NCBI RefSeq assembly: GCF_019578655.1
Contig: NC_063256.1
Coordinates: 26,150,342 to 26,214,341 of the forward strand
DNA from: Ricinus communis
Lineage: Eukaryota; Streptophyta; Magnoliopsida; Malpighiales; Euphorbiaceae
Reading direction: 5' to 3'
DNA length: 64,000 bases
Below the pieces are notes generated by a model. That model was not told the DNA's origin. It saw only the letters and a program-made list of their open reading frames with translations, and searched no databases. Made by a program: the position numbers and the translations under genes. Below are positions 12,080 through 21,881 of the stretch, piece by piece (positions within the stretch are counted from its first letter, which is position 1; every line of letters begins with the position of its first letter).

Positions 12080-12322
12080 CGTTCTCTAACCAAAATCTTG
12101 TATTTGATTCTTAACTTATCAAATCATACTTGGTTTATGGTGTTTGGAGTTGAGTTCAAGTGCTAGTTTCATTGTTTTGAAACTAGTTTTCCTTTACTTC
12201 ACTTGAGGAGATCCTTGGGTTTCGGAATCATCTTGATTGGAGGGTGTTTTCTTGCATTCCATATGTATCATAACTCATTAATTTTTGGGGTGTGTGGTTG
12301 CTAAGATGATGATTTCCTATCA

Positions 12323-12619
12323 TTTGGTATCAGAGCTTGCTTCAAGTTGAGGTTTGCTTATCGTTGTGTTTTTTGTGTTATTAAAGTTTCTCATCTTCTC
12401 TACTTTTTTTTTGTGTCGAATTCTTCTTGTTTCAATTTTGTCCTTCTAATTACTCTTTGTTTTAAAGTTTACACCTTTGTGTTCACTAAATAAATTTTTG
12501 TTTTCCCTTCTTGTTAATCTCTTTATGTAGTTTTTTTTTTCTTTTTCTTCAAACGTCTTTGTGGTTCTTTATTTTCATCTTTATTTCACCTTAGACGTAA
12601 TAAAAAAAGAAAAAAAGAA
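12323..12619 (+). other. C body leader with PBS
   Basis: TGGTATCAGAGC (12325-12336), an exact initiator-Met-type site two bases after LTR1, then about 280 bp of T-rich leader without an ORF. It is repeated after LTR2. Confidence 0.85.
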
Positions 12620-13435
12620 ATGTTTCATGAAGCTGAGTTCATTAGACAATGTCGAAATCTTCGGTATCAATCTTATGATAAGATGTGGGGTCAAAGAAAT
12701 GATCATTATGAAGACTGTAGACAAAATTTTTATTCTTCTAAATCTAAACCTAAGAGGTTAGATAGACAACCAAGTCAAGCTTTTATTAATGAATTTTCAA
12801 AGGAGAACAAATCTTTAAGAATCAATTTTGAAGCATTTAAGCATGGGCTTGAAGAGTTCAATATGCTGACTAACACCTTTCTTAAGCATCTCAAAGATAA
12901 AGAAGATTCTAAGTCATCATTGAAGACTAACATCAATGGAGTAGATGAGATAAATTGCTCTACTGAAGTCAATGTAGATTCTGAAGACATGATAATTGAA
13001 GATGGCGAGGAAGACAATAATTTGCTACCTCTGAATAAATTCAACAATGAAGAGTTTGTTGTTAATGAAGAAGCAAAGATTCAATTAGTGAAGAATGAAG
13101 CTGTTTTGCTTGATGAAATTGAACCTTTTGAGCATGTTGGATTTATTGGTACTAAAAATATTATTTGTTCTAAAGATATTCTAATCACTATTGCGAAGGA
13201 ATTGCAGGTTGATGACGTCATTCTATTACCGTTTGATATTATATGGTTATTTCTTTCGCAATATTTGGGCAAAATTCGAGGACGAATTTTCTTTCAAGAA
13301 AGGGGGAATGATATGAATCAAGGCTGCCATGAGATTCCATTGCAAAGGCATGCACCAAAAGGTCCAAAATGGAAATGCAACTCATGCATGAAAACAAGAG
13401 TCCAACCTTATAATGAAGCATCCAGTCCATTTTGA
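12620..13435 (+). CDS. Orphan ORF of element C, 271 codons, no recognised domain
   Basis: The only long undamaged ORF inside an element in this window. It starts MFHEAEFIRQCRNLRY after the leader and fills the body. The N-terminal 50 residues are basic and aromatic. Residues about 50-95 are probably helical (FSKENKSLRINFEAFKHGL). Residues about 105-150 are acidic (DSEDMIIEDGEEDNN). The end, with IRGRIFFQERGND at 13273-13311, resembles the tail of gypsy polyproteins just before the polypurine tract. The last 40 codons run into LTR2, as such tails often do. There is no gag, PR, RT or IN motif. It may be the fused ends of an ancestral polyprotein or a real accessory protein; expression is unknown. 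Confidence 0.6.
   Translation: MFHEAEFIRQCRNLRYQSYDKMWGQRNDHYEDCRQNFYSSKSKPKRLDRQPSQAFINEFSKENKSLRINFEAFKHGLEEFNMLTNTFLKHLKDKEDSKSSLKTNINGVDEINCSTEVNVDSEDMIIEDGEEDNNLLPLNKFNNEEFVVNEEAKIQLVKNEAVLLDEIEPFEHVGFIGTKNIICSKDILITIAKELQVDDVILLPFDIIWLFLSQYLGKIRGRIFFQERGNDMNQGCHEIPLQRHAPKGPKWKCNSCMKTRVQPYNEASSPF
13294..13308 (+). other. C polypurine tract
   Basis: CAAGAAAGGGGGAA immediately before LTR2, the normal plus-strand primer position. Confidence 0.8.
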
Positions 13436-14130
13436 AGAATAAAATCCATTCGGCTATGATTAGGCCTTTGGGCTTAATTCATATTTATATGGGTTCTTAT
13501 CTTTTGGGTTTTAGCTTAAGTAATTGTTTTAGTTTATTTTTATTTAATTAAGGATTATTTTATTAGGTGTGAGTTATATGTGTGTTGTGTGGAGTTACAA
13601 ATGAGTGCACATATTTAGTTGTCATTTGGGAGTTACAAAATGAGGGCCATCAATGTAAAAAATAGTCATTTTTAATGAATTTTAAGGGGAGTTAAAGGGA
13701 AAACGTGGGAAAGCTCAAAAGACATCTATTTAGGTTTCTTTATCTTGTTTTGGCTATAAATATCAAAGCCAAATTCATTTGTAAAGAATAGAATTGATGA
13801 ATGATAATCTCTGTTTGCTCTTTGTGAGTGCTTTTGCTTAAGTTATTGCATGAACTTTGAACTTATCAAACTATTTTTAGTTTGTGGCGTTCTCTAACCA
13901 AAATCTTGTGTTTGATTCTTAACTTATCAAATCATACTTGGTTTGTGGCATTTGGAGTTGAATTCAAGTGCTAGTTTTATTGTTTTGAAACTAGTTTTCC
14001 CTAACTTCACTTGAGGAGATCCTTGGGTTTTGGAATCATCTTGATTGAAGGGTGTTTTCTTGCATTCCATATGTATCATAACTCATTAATTATTGGGGTG
14101 TGTCGTTGCTAAGATGATGATTTCCTATCA
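13309..14130 (+). repeat. C LTR2 (intact, 822 bp)
   Basis: Uninterrupted LTR, TGATATGAATC to CCTATCA. Its match to the pieces of LTR1 is close, with scattered substitutions. It is followed by a second PBS and body start instead of host sequence, showing a tandem arrangement. Confidence 0.93.
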
Positions 14131-14520
14131 TTTGGTATCAGAGCTTGCTTCAAGTTGAGGTTTGCTTATCTTTGTGTTTTTTGTGTTATAAAAGTTTCTC
14201 ATCTTCTCTACTTTTTTTTTTGTGCCGAATTCTTCTTGTTTCAATTTTGTCCTTCTAATTACTCTTTGTTTTAAAGTTTACACCTTTGTGTTCACTAAAT
14301 AAATTTTTGTTTTCCCTTCTTGTTAATCTCTTTATGTAGTTTTTTTTCTTTTTCTTCAAATTCCATATCATATTTTTTGTTCTTTCCTTCAAATGTCTTT
14401 GTGGTTCTTTATTTTCATCTTTATTTCACCTTAGACGTAAAAAGAAAGAAAAAAAGAAATGTTTCATGAAGCTGAGTTCATTAGACAATGTCGAAATCTT
14501 CGGTATCAATCTTATGATAA
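14131..14520 (+). other. C second body copy, truncated
   Basis: Repeats the PBS and leader of the first body (12323-12680) with an extra segment of about 33 bp near 14360-14393, then the first codons of the orphan ORF. It stops at CTTATGATAA and joins LTR sequence at 14521. Confidence 0.88.
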
Positions 14521-14683
14521 GTGCTAGTCTTATTGTTTTGAAACTAGTTTTCCCTAACTTCACTTGAAGAGATCCTTGGGTTTTGGAATCATCTTCATTG
14601 GAGCGTGTTTTCTTGCATTCCATATGTATCATAACTCATTAATTATTGGGCTGTGTGGTTGCTAAGATGATGATTTCCTATCA
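14521..14683 (+). repeat. C LTR3, last 163 bp
   Basis: Matches 13969-14130 of LTR2. The junction to the second body shares AAG with both parents (GATAAG in the body, TTCAAG in the LTR), suggesting a deletion at microhomology. It carries the right-hand end next to the CTTAA target duplication. Confidence 0.88.
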
Positions 14684-15908
14684 CTTAAATACATTGAGGA
14701 TGACATCTATATGGACCAACCTAAGGGCTTTGAATCCGAGGGTACTCATAAGTAAGTATGCAAACTTAAGAGATCCATTTATGGTCTTAAGCAAGCTTCG
14801 AGGAGTTGGAACATCCATTTTGATGATGCAATCAAATTGTTTGGTTTCAGAAAAAATATGGATGAACCATGTGTGTACAAGAAGGTTAGTGGGAGTGCTA
14901 TCACTTTTCTTGTAGTTTATGTAGATGACATATTGTTGCTCAGAAATGATATAGGTATGTTGACTTCCAAAAAAGTATGGTTTTCAAAGATTTTCTCCAT
15001 GAAAGACTTAGGTGAAGCAACCTACATTATGGGCATTCGTATTATAGAGATAGATCGAAAAGGACTACAGACCTTTCCCAAGGTCTTTACTTAGACAAGG
15101 TGTTGGAGAAATTCAACATGCTTAATTCTAAGGAGAGGATTGTTACCTTTTAGGCATGGTATTCATCTTTCAAAGAACATGTCTCCAAAGACATCTGGTG
15201 AGAGAGAACAGATTGCCAGGATTCCATATGCTTCAACAATCGGAAGTTTAATGTATGCTATATTGTGTACTAAGCCAGATATTGCCTGTGCTGTCAGTGT
15301 GACTAATAGGTTTTAGTCTAACCTAGGGCGAGGAGCACTGGACAGTGATCAAGAATATCTTTAAGTACTTACGAAGGACTAAAGATATATTCTTGACATA
15401 TGGTAAAGGAGAATTGAGCTTACATGGTTATACAGATTCTAATTTTCAATCAGATGTGGATGATAGAAAGTCTATCTCAAGGTTTATATTTATATGCAAT
15501 GGAGGAGTAGTAAGTTTGAAAATTTTCAAACAGGATACTACTGCAGACTCCACTACAAAGGCCAAGTATGTTGCTGCATCTGATGCAGTAAAGGAAGCGG
15601 TTTGGATTAAAAAGTTCGTAACAGAACTTCTAGTGGTTCCAACTATCGAGTCAGTAGTATCTCTCTTCTATGACAACAATGGGGCTATGGCACAAGCCAA
15701 GGAACCTAGGTCTCATCAGAAATCCAAACATATCGAATGACGCTTCCATATCATATGCGAGATCATTGGTAGAGGCGATATGGCCATGCAAAGAATAGCA
15801 TCAGAACATAATGTAGCTGATCCCTTTACCAAACTTATGACGTAGATACAATTGGATCGCCATCTTGAGAAGATGGGTTTCAGATACTATCCCGATTGGC
15901 TTTAGTAT
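14684..15908 (+). pseudogene. cA pol: RT core and RNase H
   Basis: Continuation of cA pol after element C. RT shows IYMDQPKGF (near 14708), SIYGLKQASRSWN (near 14773-14810) and the catalytic box YVDDILL (14920-14940), so the RT active site is still readable. A frame change follows near 15090. RNase H shows GYTDSNFQSDVDDRKS near 15430-15470, a TKAKYVAAS segment near 15556 and a HNVADPFTK segment near 15808-15835. Stops occur at RF*SN (near 15316) and HIE*RF (near 15738), again at usual Gln/Arg positions. Confidence 0.88.
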
Positions 15909-15919
15909 AAGTGGGAGAT
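15909..15919 (+). other. cA polypurine tract
   Basis: AAGTGGGAGAT directly before the 3' LTR start TGTTAGATGTATG. Confidence 0.88.
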
Positions 15920-16794
15920 TGTTAGATGTATGTCCTAAAAGCCAATTGGACATTTTACTTTTTGCTTCATACATTATGATATTATTATGTAATGAATATC
16001 TTTTTATTAATGGCAGTTGACTATCATTCATTTTTGTAGTAATACAATTATTAAATGAGTCTAATAATATTTATTAAAGACTCCATTCTTAAGAGTTGAG
16101 AATATGAGTGACAAATGATCTTTAGAATAAATATTATAAAATAATTCTTGGTCGTAGGATTAAATATTGGACATCTTTAATCCAGAAGACCAACATAATG
16201 TGTTTAATCCTATGATTAGTATGAAATACTAATAAATATAGGATAATGAGTCTCATGCCATTTAGTTTGAGTTATTAAGTTAATCATTATGGGTCAGTAG
16301 ACTGAACATGATTTGAAGAAATAATGAATCACATGGATGATTTACTTAAGTCATTGATTCATTATTAAGTTATGAGAGTGTAACTAATCCTCAAACCTGA
16401 GGTGACAAAGTTGTCTCATGAATATGTAATTGGAATTTGCTTATGCTTTAGGTATTCGTTCATACCTAGAATGGGTACTTGCAGATAGTGGCTCCAGTTG
16501 CATATGCATGGAGGTAAGTGTTCATCAACAAGGAATCCATTACCTTGATTAAATAAGGGGAATATCCTATATGATCTGATAACATCTTGACTAGGAAATC
16601 CTTGGCCGAGGTAATTATAATTAATAGAAAAAGGGGTTTTCACATTAATCATATTTAGTCAAGATGTATTCTGGATTTAGTTATAGAATCAAGTTACTAG
16701 ATTTGACTATTCCATGATCCTCACTTGATCGAGATATTGTTCAATGGAAGGATTTAATTACACAGTAATTATAAATAAAAGGTTCATGGACGCA
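15920..16794 (+). repeat. cA 3' LTR, truncated
   Basis: Matches the first 870 bp of the 5' LTR (3316-about 4192). Homology stops near GGTTCATGGA (16781-16790). The foldback array, TATA box and R/U5 are missing. Confidence 0.88.
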
Positions 16795-16812
16795 CTAGAA
16801 ATGAATGGAATC

Positions 16813-16883
16813 CATTAAATAATATCACAATGTATGAACCAAAAGGCAACAATCTAATTGGCTTTTAGGACATACATCTAACA
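16813..16883 (-). repeat. Inverted tip of a cA-family LTR
   Basis: About 70 bp that, reversed, match the very start of the cA LTR (TGTTAGATGTATGTCCTAA and onward). It abuts late-gag sequence of G1 at 16884. It reads as the 5' terminus of a second cA-type element inserted in the opposite orientation, of which only this tip remains. Confidence 0.8.
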
Positions 16884-18244
16884 TATGGGGAGACAGTAAC
16901 TCAGATAAAGAGACTAGGCTAGAAACCAAGAGTAGTGATAAGGGGGCACAAGAACTAAAATAGGTAGAGAGGGGTTTAGAAGAAGAGGATAAAGGGTTGT
17001 TGGAAGAGTTGAAGAAGAATAAAAGGATAATAAATATTTAGGAATTATTGATGCACTCATTGGACCATAGAAAGGCTTTGATTCGGACCTTGTCCAACAT
17101 CACCATAAGTACAAGAGCTACCCTTAAGGAAATGATCAAGACAGTAATTGACAAGACCACTGGAATGATCACTTTCTCGAATGAAGACCTGCCATTAGAG
17201 GGAAAGGATCATAATAAGGCTTTGTATATTACAGCTGAGGTAAAAAGGAAAGGACTCCCTATGTGATGGTAGATGATAGATCGACCATCAATGTCTGCCC
17301 TTTTCGCATCCTTCCTAAACTGGAAATAACTGCAAAGCATATGAAGCCTTTGGATATGGTCATAAGGGCCTATGATTAGACAAAGAGAGATATGAAAGGG
17401 ATGTTCTAAGCTTTGGTGAAGACGAGTCTCACAGAATCTTGGGTTGAATTCCCAGTCTTGGACATCCTAGTAACCTTTGCATTATTATTGGGAAGAACAT
17501 GGTTTCATGCCCTAAGAGGAGTGCCATCCACCATCCACCAGAAAGTTAAGTTTCCCTATAAAGGAGAGATAGTCATAATCAATACTGAGGGTAGCAAGGT
17601 TGTTTCAGCCATCCAAGAGGCTGCCAAAGAGCTTAATGCCCCGACTGGGTTTTAGGTGGATGTACTTTATGATAATTACATGGATCCTAAAGTGGCTAGT
17701 ATGTTCAAGAGGATGGACTTCATGCCTAGAATGAGGCAAGGAAAGAATCAACAAGGAGTTGCAGAGCTGCCATACCTCAAAAGACATAAGACTCGGTATG
17801 GCCTGGGGTGTAATAAAGATGAAGATTAGGGCAAATTGAAGGGTAAAACTCTGAAAGAGGTCTTTGTCAAGGAATACAAGCCTTACTCTAGTAAGCTTGA
17901 GCCAATTATTGTAGCTAGAACTTAGGTGCCTGGGTTTGCAACCTTCAAAAGCTTGATTATCAAAATGATGGTTGAGCTGAGTATCAAGGATGTTCGAGAG
18001 AAGGTCATTGCTAAAGTTGAATAGCTGAAGCTAGAAGAACTCATTAGCCTGCCAAAGACTAAAGCCCATAGAGTTTAACTGCATTAGTTGAGGAGAACAT
18101 TATTGATGTTTTTATGAGAAAAATGATGTAATAACGTCCAGACTTTATAAGGATGATTTGATTCTAAGATCAATGATATAAACTGTGATTTTTACTTGTG
18201 TGATGTCTTTTATGATGGTAGTGTGTATTTTAATAATCGTTACA
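16884..18244 (+). pseudogene. G1 late gag, protease and PR-RT linker
   Basis: Aligns with the reverse complement of 41080-42470 (G2) and 58263-59186 (G3). Late gag (16884-17130) is followed by the protease frame. There the usual retropepsin Asp-Ser/Thr-Gly is VDDRSTINVCP near 17270-17300, against VDDGSTINICP in G2 and VDDGSTINVYP in G3, so the Gly is lost as well as the frame: an extra A in a run near 17240 shifts it. The linker carries KVASMFKRMDFMP (near 17690-17730). The stop at GF*VDV (17653-17655) replaces Gln, which G2 and G3 keep. The segment ends at the D3 insertion. Confidence 0.85.
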
Positions 18245-19657
18245 TGATGTGTGCTACTTGTGTTAGCTATAATCTAAGGCAGTGTACCTATCGACGCAGT
18301 CTATAGCACTAATGGCGAGTATCAAGGTTGTATTACTCGGGAAAGTTAAAGCCCAGAGTTACTCCTTTGTTCTTTGTTATATTAACCTAAAATGAATGAT
18401 GAATAATTTCTAAACTAACTAATAGCTACAAGCTAAGTTCTAAGGGAGATGCAAGAGTAATTGATAACTAAAATAACCAAGGCAAGAGAGCAAATCCAAA
18501 GGGAACCTAAACTAGTTGGTAATCAAAACAAAAGATAAAGGATTGGTGAGTCTAATTATGCTACCCGTGGATGAATTCTTAATCGAATTCAATTTCTCTC
18601 TCTCGATAATCGAATTCCTAAATCTAATAACCTAAAGTTGGAATCTCTTCCCAACGATTGATTTTTAAATTAGCATTAAGCTTTAATCTGCCTCTATTAA
18701 GCTTTGTTAATTCTTAATCCGGCTAGTTAATTATCCTTATCTCTAAGCGATTATTAACCAGTTCTTGCTATTCAAAATTCCAATTGCCAAATGGACTTCT
18801 CAATCACACAAAGCAATCTAAACACTCAATTCACAACGTCTCATGAATATTGCATTATCTTATTAATACTGAAAGCAAAAAGAACACAAAACTAACCCAA
18901 ACAATCCAACAATATAATACTAAGCCAACATAGTAAAGAAATCCCAATGGATTTAATCAATCTAGCTAATCATGTTCATTATCAAAATACACAAGAATTC
19001 AATACAATAATGAGTAAAGGTAGAGAAAACCCGATTACATCCTTGGATGAGAGTAAACAGCCCTAATTCCTCTTGCTCGAATTGAATCAATTCTTGTTCC
19101 TCTTGCTCGATTTGAAAACCAATCAACGAACCTCAACCAATCTTCAATCTTTGAAGGGAATCCGATTGAAACCTTGATCCAAGTCTCCTTTTCCCTTGGT
19201 TTCAGCTCAGAAAACCCTTAGGGAGAGAAAAGTTAGGGTTTGGAACGTTCTCCCCCCGCTTTCTTTTTTTTCTTTCCTCTCTTCTTTCTTTTAAATAATT
19301 CCCTCTGTCGCCTTCCAACACGGCCGTGTTGATGCCCGTGTTACTCTCTGTGGCTGTGCTCCCTAAAACTTCTATTTATTTGATATTTGATGCACCAACA
19401 CGGCTGTGTTGGTGCACGTGTTGGGAACACGGCCAGTGTTGAAACCAACACGGCCATGTTCAGATTAGGGATGCGCAAACTCGACTTGTTTCGGCAACTT
19501 TGATGTCCAATTCTTCCCTTTATCACTCTTTGACTTCTTTTGGACCTAAAGCATACAAACAAATGCATAGGGTGAGTGTTGGGACCAATTCACATCCAAA
19601 TATACATAAATTTTGCCTTAAAATCCCTATTTAGATGTGTGTATTCTACGCACATCA
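18245..19657 (-). mobile_element. D3: solo LTR, family D, reversed
   Basis: 1413 bp. On the - strand it reads from TGATGTGCGTAG to ACACATCA, flanked by a perfect target duplication TTACA (18240-18244, 19658-19662). Homologous to D1 throughout, with the CACGG word cluster at 19316-19460. The uninterrupted G sequence is visible in G2 near 41085-41115. Confidence 0.94.
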
Positions 19658-19827
19658 TTACATGTGCATATTTGACTTAACTGAATTCAAATTGATTCAT
19701 TTGATTTAGGCACAAATGAAAATCCCAAGAACATTTCTATTGCTCATGATATAACTCTTATAGAGGGAGAGAAATTTAGAAAATATTACAAAAAGGAAAA
19801 TTAGTATTTGCTCGGTCATATGACGAT
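19658..19827 (+). other. G1 PR-RT spacer after D3
   Basis: Matches the reverse complement of about 40985-41105 in G2. Weak coding trace only; connects the protease linker to RT. Confidence 0.6.
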
Positions 19828-20520
19828 GTGCCAAGGTTAGATAAAAAAATAGCAGAGCACCACATCTTGACCTACTCGCACATCAAGCCTATCAAGCAAA
19901 AGATGAGAAGGCTGAGGCCAGAATGCGTAAAAGAGATTAAAGAAGAAGTCGCTAAGCAGTTGAAGGCCAACTTCCTTGATGTATTTGATTATCTTGAGTG
20001 GTTGACCGATATCGTTCCCGATCTAAAGAAGGATAAAAAAGTTAGAAGGTGTATGGATTACAAGGACTTGAATAAGGCTTGCCCTAAGGATGACTTTCTC
20101 CTTCCATACATTGATGTGATAGTTAACAATGCGGCTTCTAGTGCAATGTATTCTTTCATAGATTGGTTCTCTAGGTACAATTAGATTATAATGGCAATCA
20201 TGGACAACTTGAAGATGACGTTCATCATTAAATGAGACATGTATTGCTACAAGGTTATGTTGTTTGGGTTAAAGAATGTTGGGGCAACTTATTAGAGAGG
20301 AGCCATTACTTTGTTTCATGACATGATGCATAAGGAGGTTGAAGTGTACGTAACAGACATGATGGTTAAATATGAAATAAAGGAAGGGCATTTCCAAGCC
20401 TTAGATAGGTTTGTAGGATGAGTAGAACGATATAATCTGAGATTGAACCCAAGGAAGAGTGTGTTCGGTGTCATGTCGGGGAAACTACTAGGGCACATTG
20501 TGAACCAAAGATGAAAAAAG
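19828..20520 (+). pseudogene. G1 gypsy reverse transcriptase
   Basis: RT of a Tat-type gypsy element. The ORF from 19828 shows HIKPIKQKMRRLRPE, then VRRCMDYKDLNKACPKDDF near 20040-20100 and MYSFIDWFSRYN near 20148-20184. A stop follows (SRYN*II, 20182-20184) where G2 has Gln. The active-site box is VYVTDMMVK near 20343-20370 instead of YVDD, so the first catalytic Asp is lost. A further stop, ATY*RG near 20293, sits where the G2 RT copy at 40670-40690 has Gln. Confidence 0.88.
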
Positions 20521-21180
20521 AAGTTAGACGGTTTTTAGGACGTTTACAGTACATCAATTGGTTCATCTCCAAGCTTACAATGGTTTGTGATCCTATTTTC
20601 AAGCTTCTAAGGAAACACCAACCCATTATATGGGATGAACAATATGAGAAAGCCATTGACAAGATTAAGGAATACCTGATGAAGCCACTAGTGTTAAAAC
20701 TGCCAAAGGATGGGAAGTCTTTGATTCTCTACTTAGCTTTAGAAAAGGAAGCAATAGGAGCAACAGTGGCGTAGTGTCGATCCAACAATGTGGAGCAACA
20801 GTGGTGTAGTGTGGATCCAACAATGTGGAGCATGTGGCTATATATTACCTCAGCAAGAAATTGCTGCCTTATGAGTCAAAGTATAATCTCGTAGAGAGGA
20901 CTTGCTTGGCTATGACATGGGCTATGAGAAAATTAAGACACTACTTCTAGTCTTATAATGTTCAAGCAATTTTAGAAATCGACCCTCTAAGTATTTTTTT
21001 AAAGCTTCATCCCTCACGGGTAAGTTGGCTAGATGGTTGGTACTTCTAACAGAGTTTGACATCAAGTACATCATAAAGAAAGTGGTCAGAAGAAGAGTTG
21101 TAGCAAAATTATTAGCACAAAATGCAATCGAAGGAGACAACCCTTGGGACCTAGAGTTTCGTGATGAGAATTTGGGGGCA
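20511..21180 (+). pseudogene. G1 RT thumb and first (gypsy-type) RNase H
   Basis: FLGRLQYINWFISKL (near 20528-20570) and the IIWDEQYEKAIDKIKEYL segment (20622-20680) are the usual connection region. The RNase H domain continues with LILYLALEKEAIGA, then YYLSKKLLPYESKYNLVE near 20845-20900 and DIKYIIKK near 21058. A 35-bp tandem duplication (20757-20826) breaks the domain. Stops are present near 20773 and 20950. Confidence 0.85.
20757..20826 (+). repeat. 35-bp direct tandem duplication in G1 RNase H
   Basis: Unit 1 (20757-20791) and unit 2 (20792-20826) start GGAGCAACAGTGG and end CCAACAATGT, with only two differences between them. G2 lacks the second unit. Local duplication typical of slippage or double-strand-break repair. 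Confidence 0.9.
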
Positions 21181-21189
21181 ATGAGTTTC

Positions 21190-21881
21190 AAGAATAGAGG
21201 TTGTACTTCGATGGAGCAGTGAATGCAAAAGGTGCATGGTTAGGAGTAGTCTTGATCATACCAGAAGGTGAGATGCTGCCGATGGCCAATAGATTGGACT
21301 TTAATGTAACAAACAATATGCTAGAGTACGAAGCATATCTATATGGATTAGAAGCGGCTATGATGGCAGGAGCAAAGCAGCTGATGGTCTATGGAGACTC
21401 TATACTGATAATTTAATAAGCTACTGAAGAATGAAAAGTGAAGAAGGGAGGTTGAAACCATATGTCAATTACCTTAGGACTTTGGTTTGTAATTTCTCTA
21501 AGTTTTCGTTCATACACTTGCCTAGAGACGAGAACTAGATGGCGGGTTTATTGGTCATTCTCTCATCTATGTGGGATAATCCTGCACAACTCTCGATTTA
21601 GCTTTTAGTATCGTAAAATTTAGAGTACCTTGCTACTATGGGAATAGATTATGGATATCCAGATAGGCCTGGAAAAGAAACCGTGGTCTTATGATTTATA
21701 AAGGTTTTTGGAAAATAGGGGATATCTAAAAGAGGAAATTCTAAAGGACAAGTACGTGCTACAAATTCAAGCTAGGAACTACATTAATCATGATGGAATA
21801 TTGTACCGAAGAATGGCTTCGAGTGTTCAGCTTAGGTGTCTGATTAAGAAAGAAGCACAAGTGGTAATGGAAGAAGTACAC
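21190..21881 (+). pseudogene. G1 second RNase H (archaeal-type, aRH) and spacer to integrase
   Basis: A second RNase H follows the first: LYFDGAVNAKGAWLGVVLI (near 21204-21258), LDFNVTNNMLEYEAYLYGLE (21294-21355) and VYGDSILII (near 21388-21414). The D-E-D series of an RNase H fold is visible. A dual RNase H is the hallmark of the Tat lineage of plant gypsy elements, and it is the main basis for the lineage call. The spacer (21420-21881) is decayed and ends at the D4 insertion. Confidence 0.85.

Larger units (their letters stand above)
8576..12322 (+). repeat. C LTR1, interrupted by D1 and D2
   Basis: Three pieces, 8576-8669, 10130-10619 and 12085-12322, add up to 822 bp, exactly the length of uninterrupted LTR2. 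This arithmetic independently confirms the ends of D1 and D2. Confidence 0.93.
8576..14683 (+). mobile_element. C: non-autonomous LTR element with tandem LTR-body-LTR-body-LTR layout
   Basis: Bounded by a perfect target duplication CTTAA (8571-8575 and 14684-14688) inside the RT gene of cA. LTRs run TGATATGAATC to TTCCTATCA. Layout: LTR1 (8576-12322, with D1 and D2 inside; 822 bp net), body (12323-13308, 986 bp), LTR2 (13309-14130, 822 bp), the first 390 bp of a second body (14131-14520), then only the last 163 bp of a third LTR (14521-14683). A PBS TGGTATCAGAGC follows both LTR1 (12325-12336) and LTR2 (14133-14144). No pol domains are present. Confidence 0.92.
3316..16883 (+). mobile_element. 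cA: large Ty1/copia element with nested insertions
   Basis: Long 5' LTR (3316-5528), PBS, relic of gag, PR/IN/RT start (6788-8575), insertion of element C, RT/RNase H (14684-15900), PPT and a truncated 3' LTR (15920-about 16794). The domain order (IN before RT) makes it Ty1/copia. The left insertion point is inside G1 gag at 3315/3316. The right end is abnormal: the 3' LTR stops after its first 870 bp and is followed by an inverted piece of the LTR start (16813-16883). No target duplication can be paired, consistent with a later deletion. Confidence 0.9.

Noticed and set aside
13239..13430. - strand ORF across the body/LTR2 border of C
   Set aside because: Overlaps the open + strand orphan ORF and has no start context or domain.
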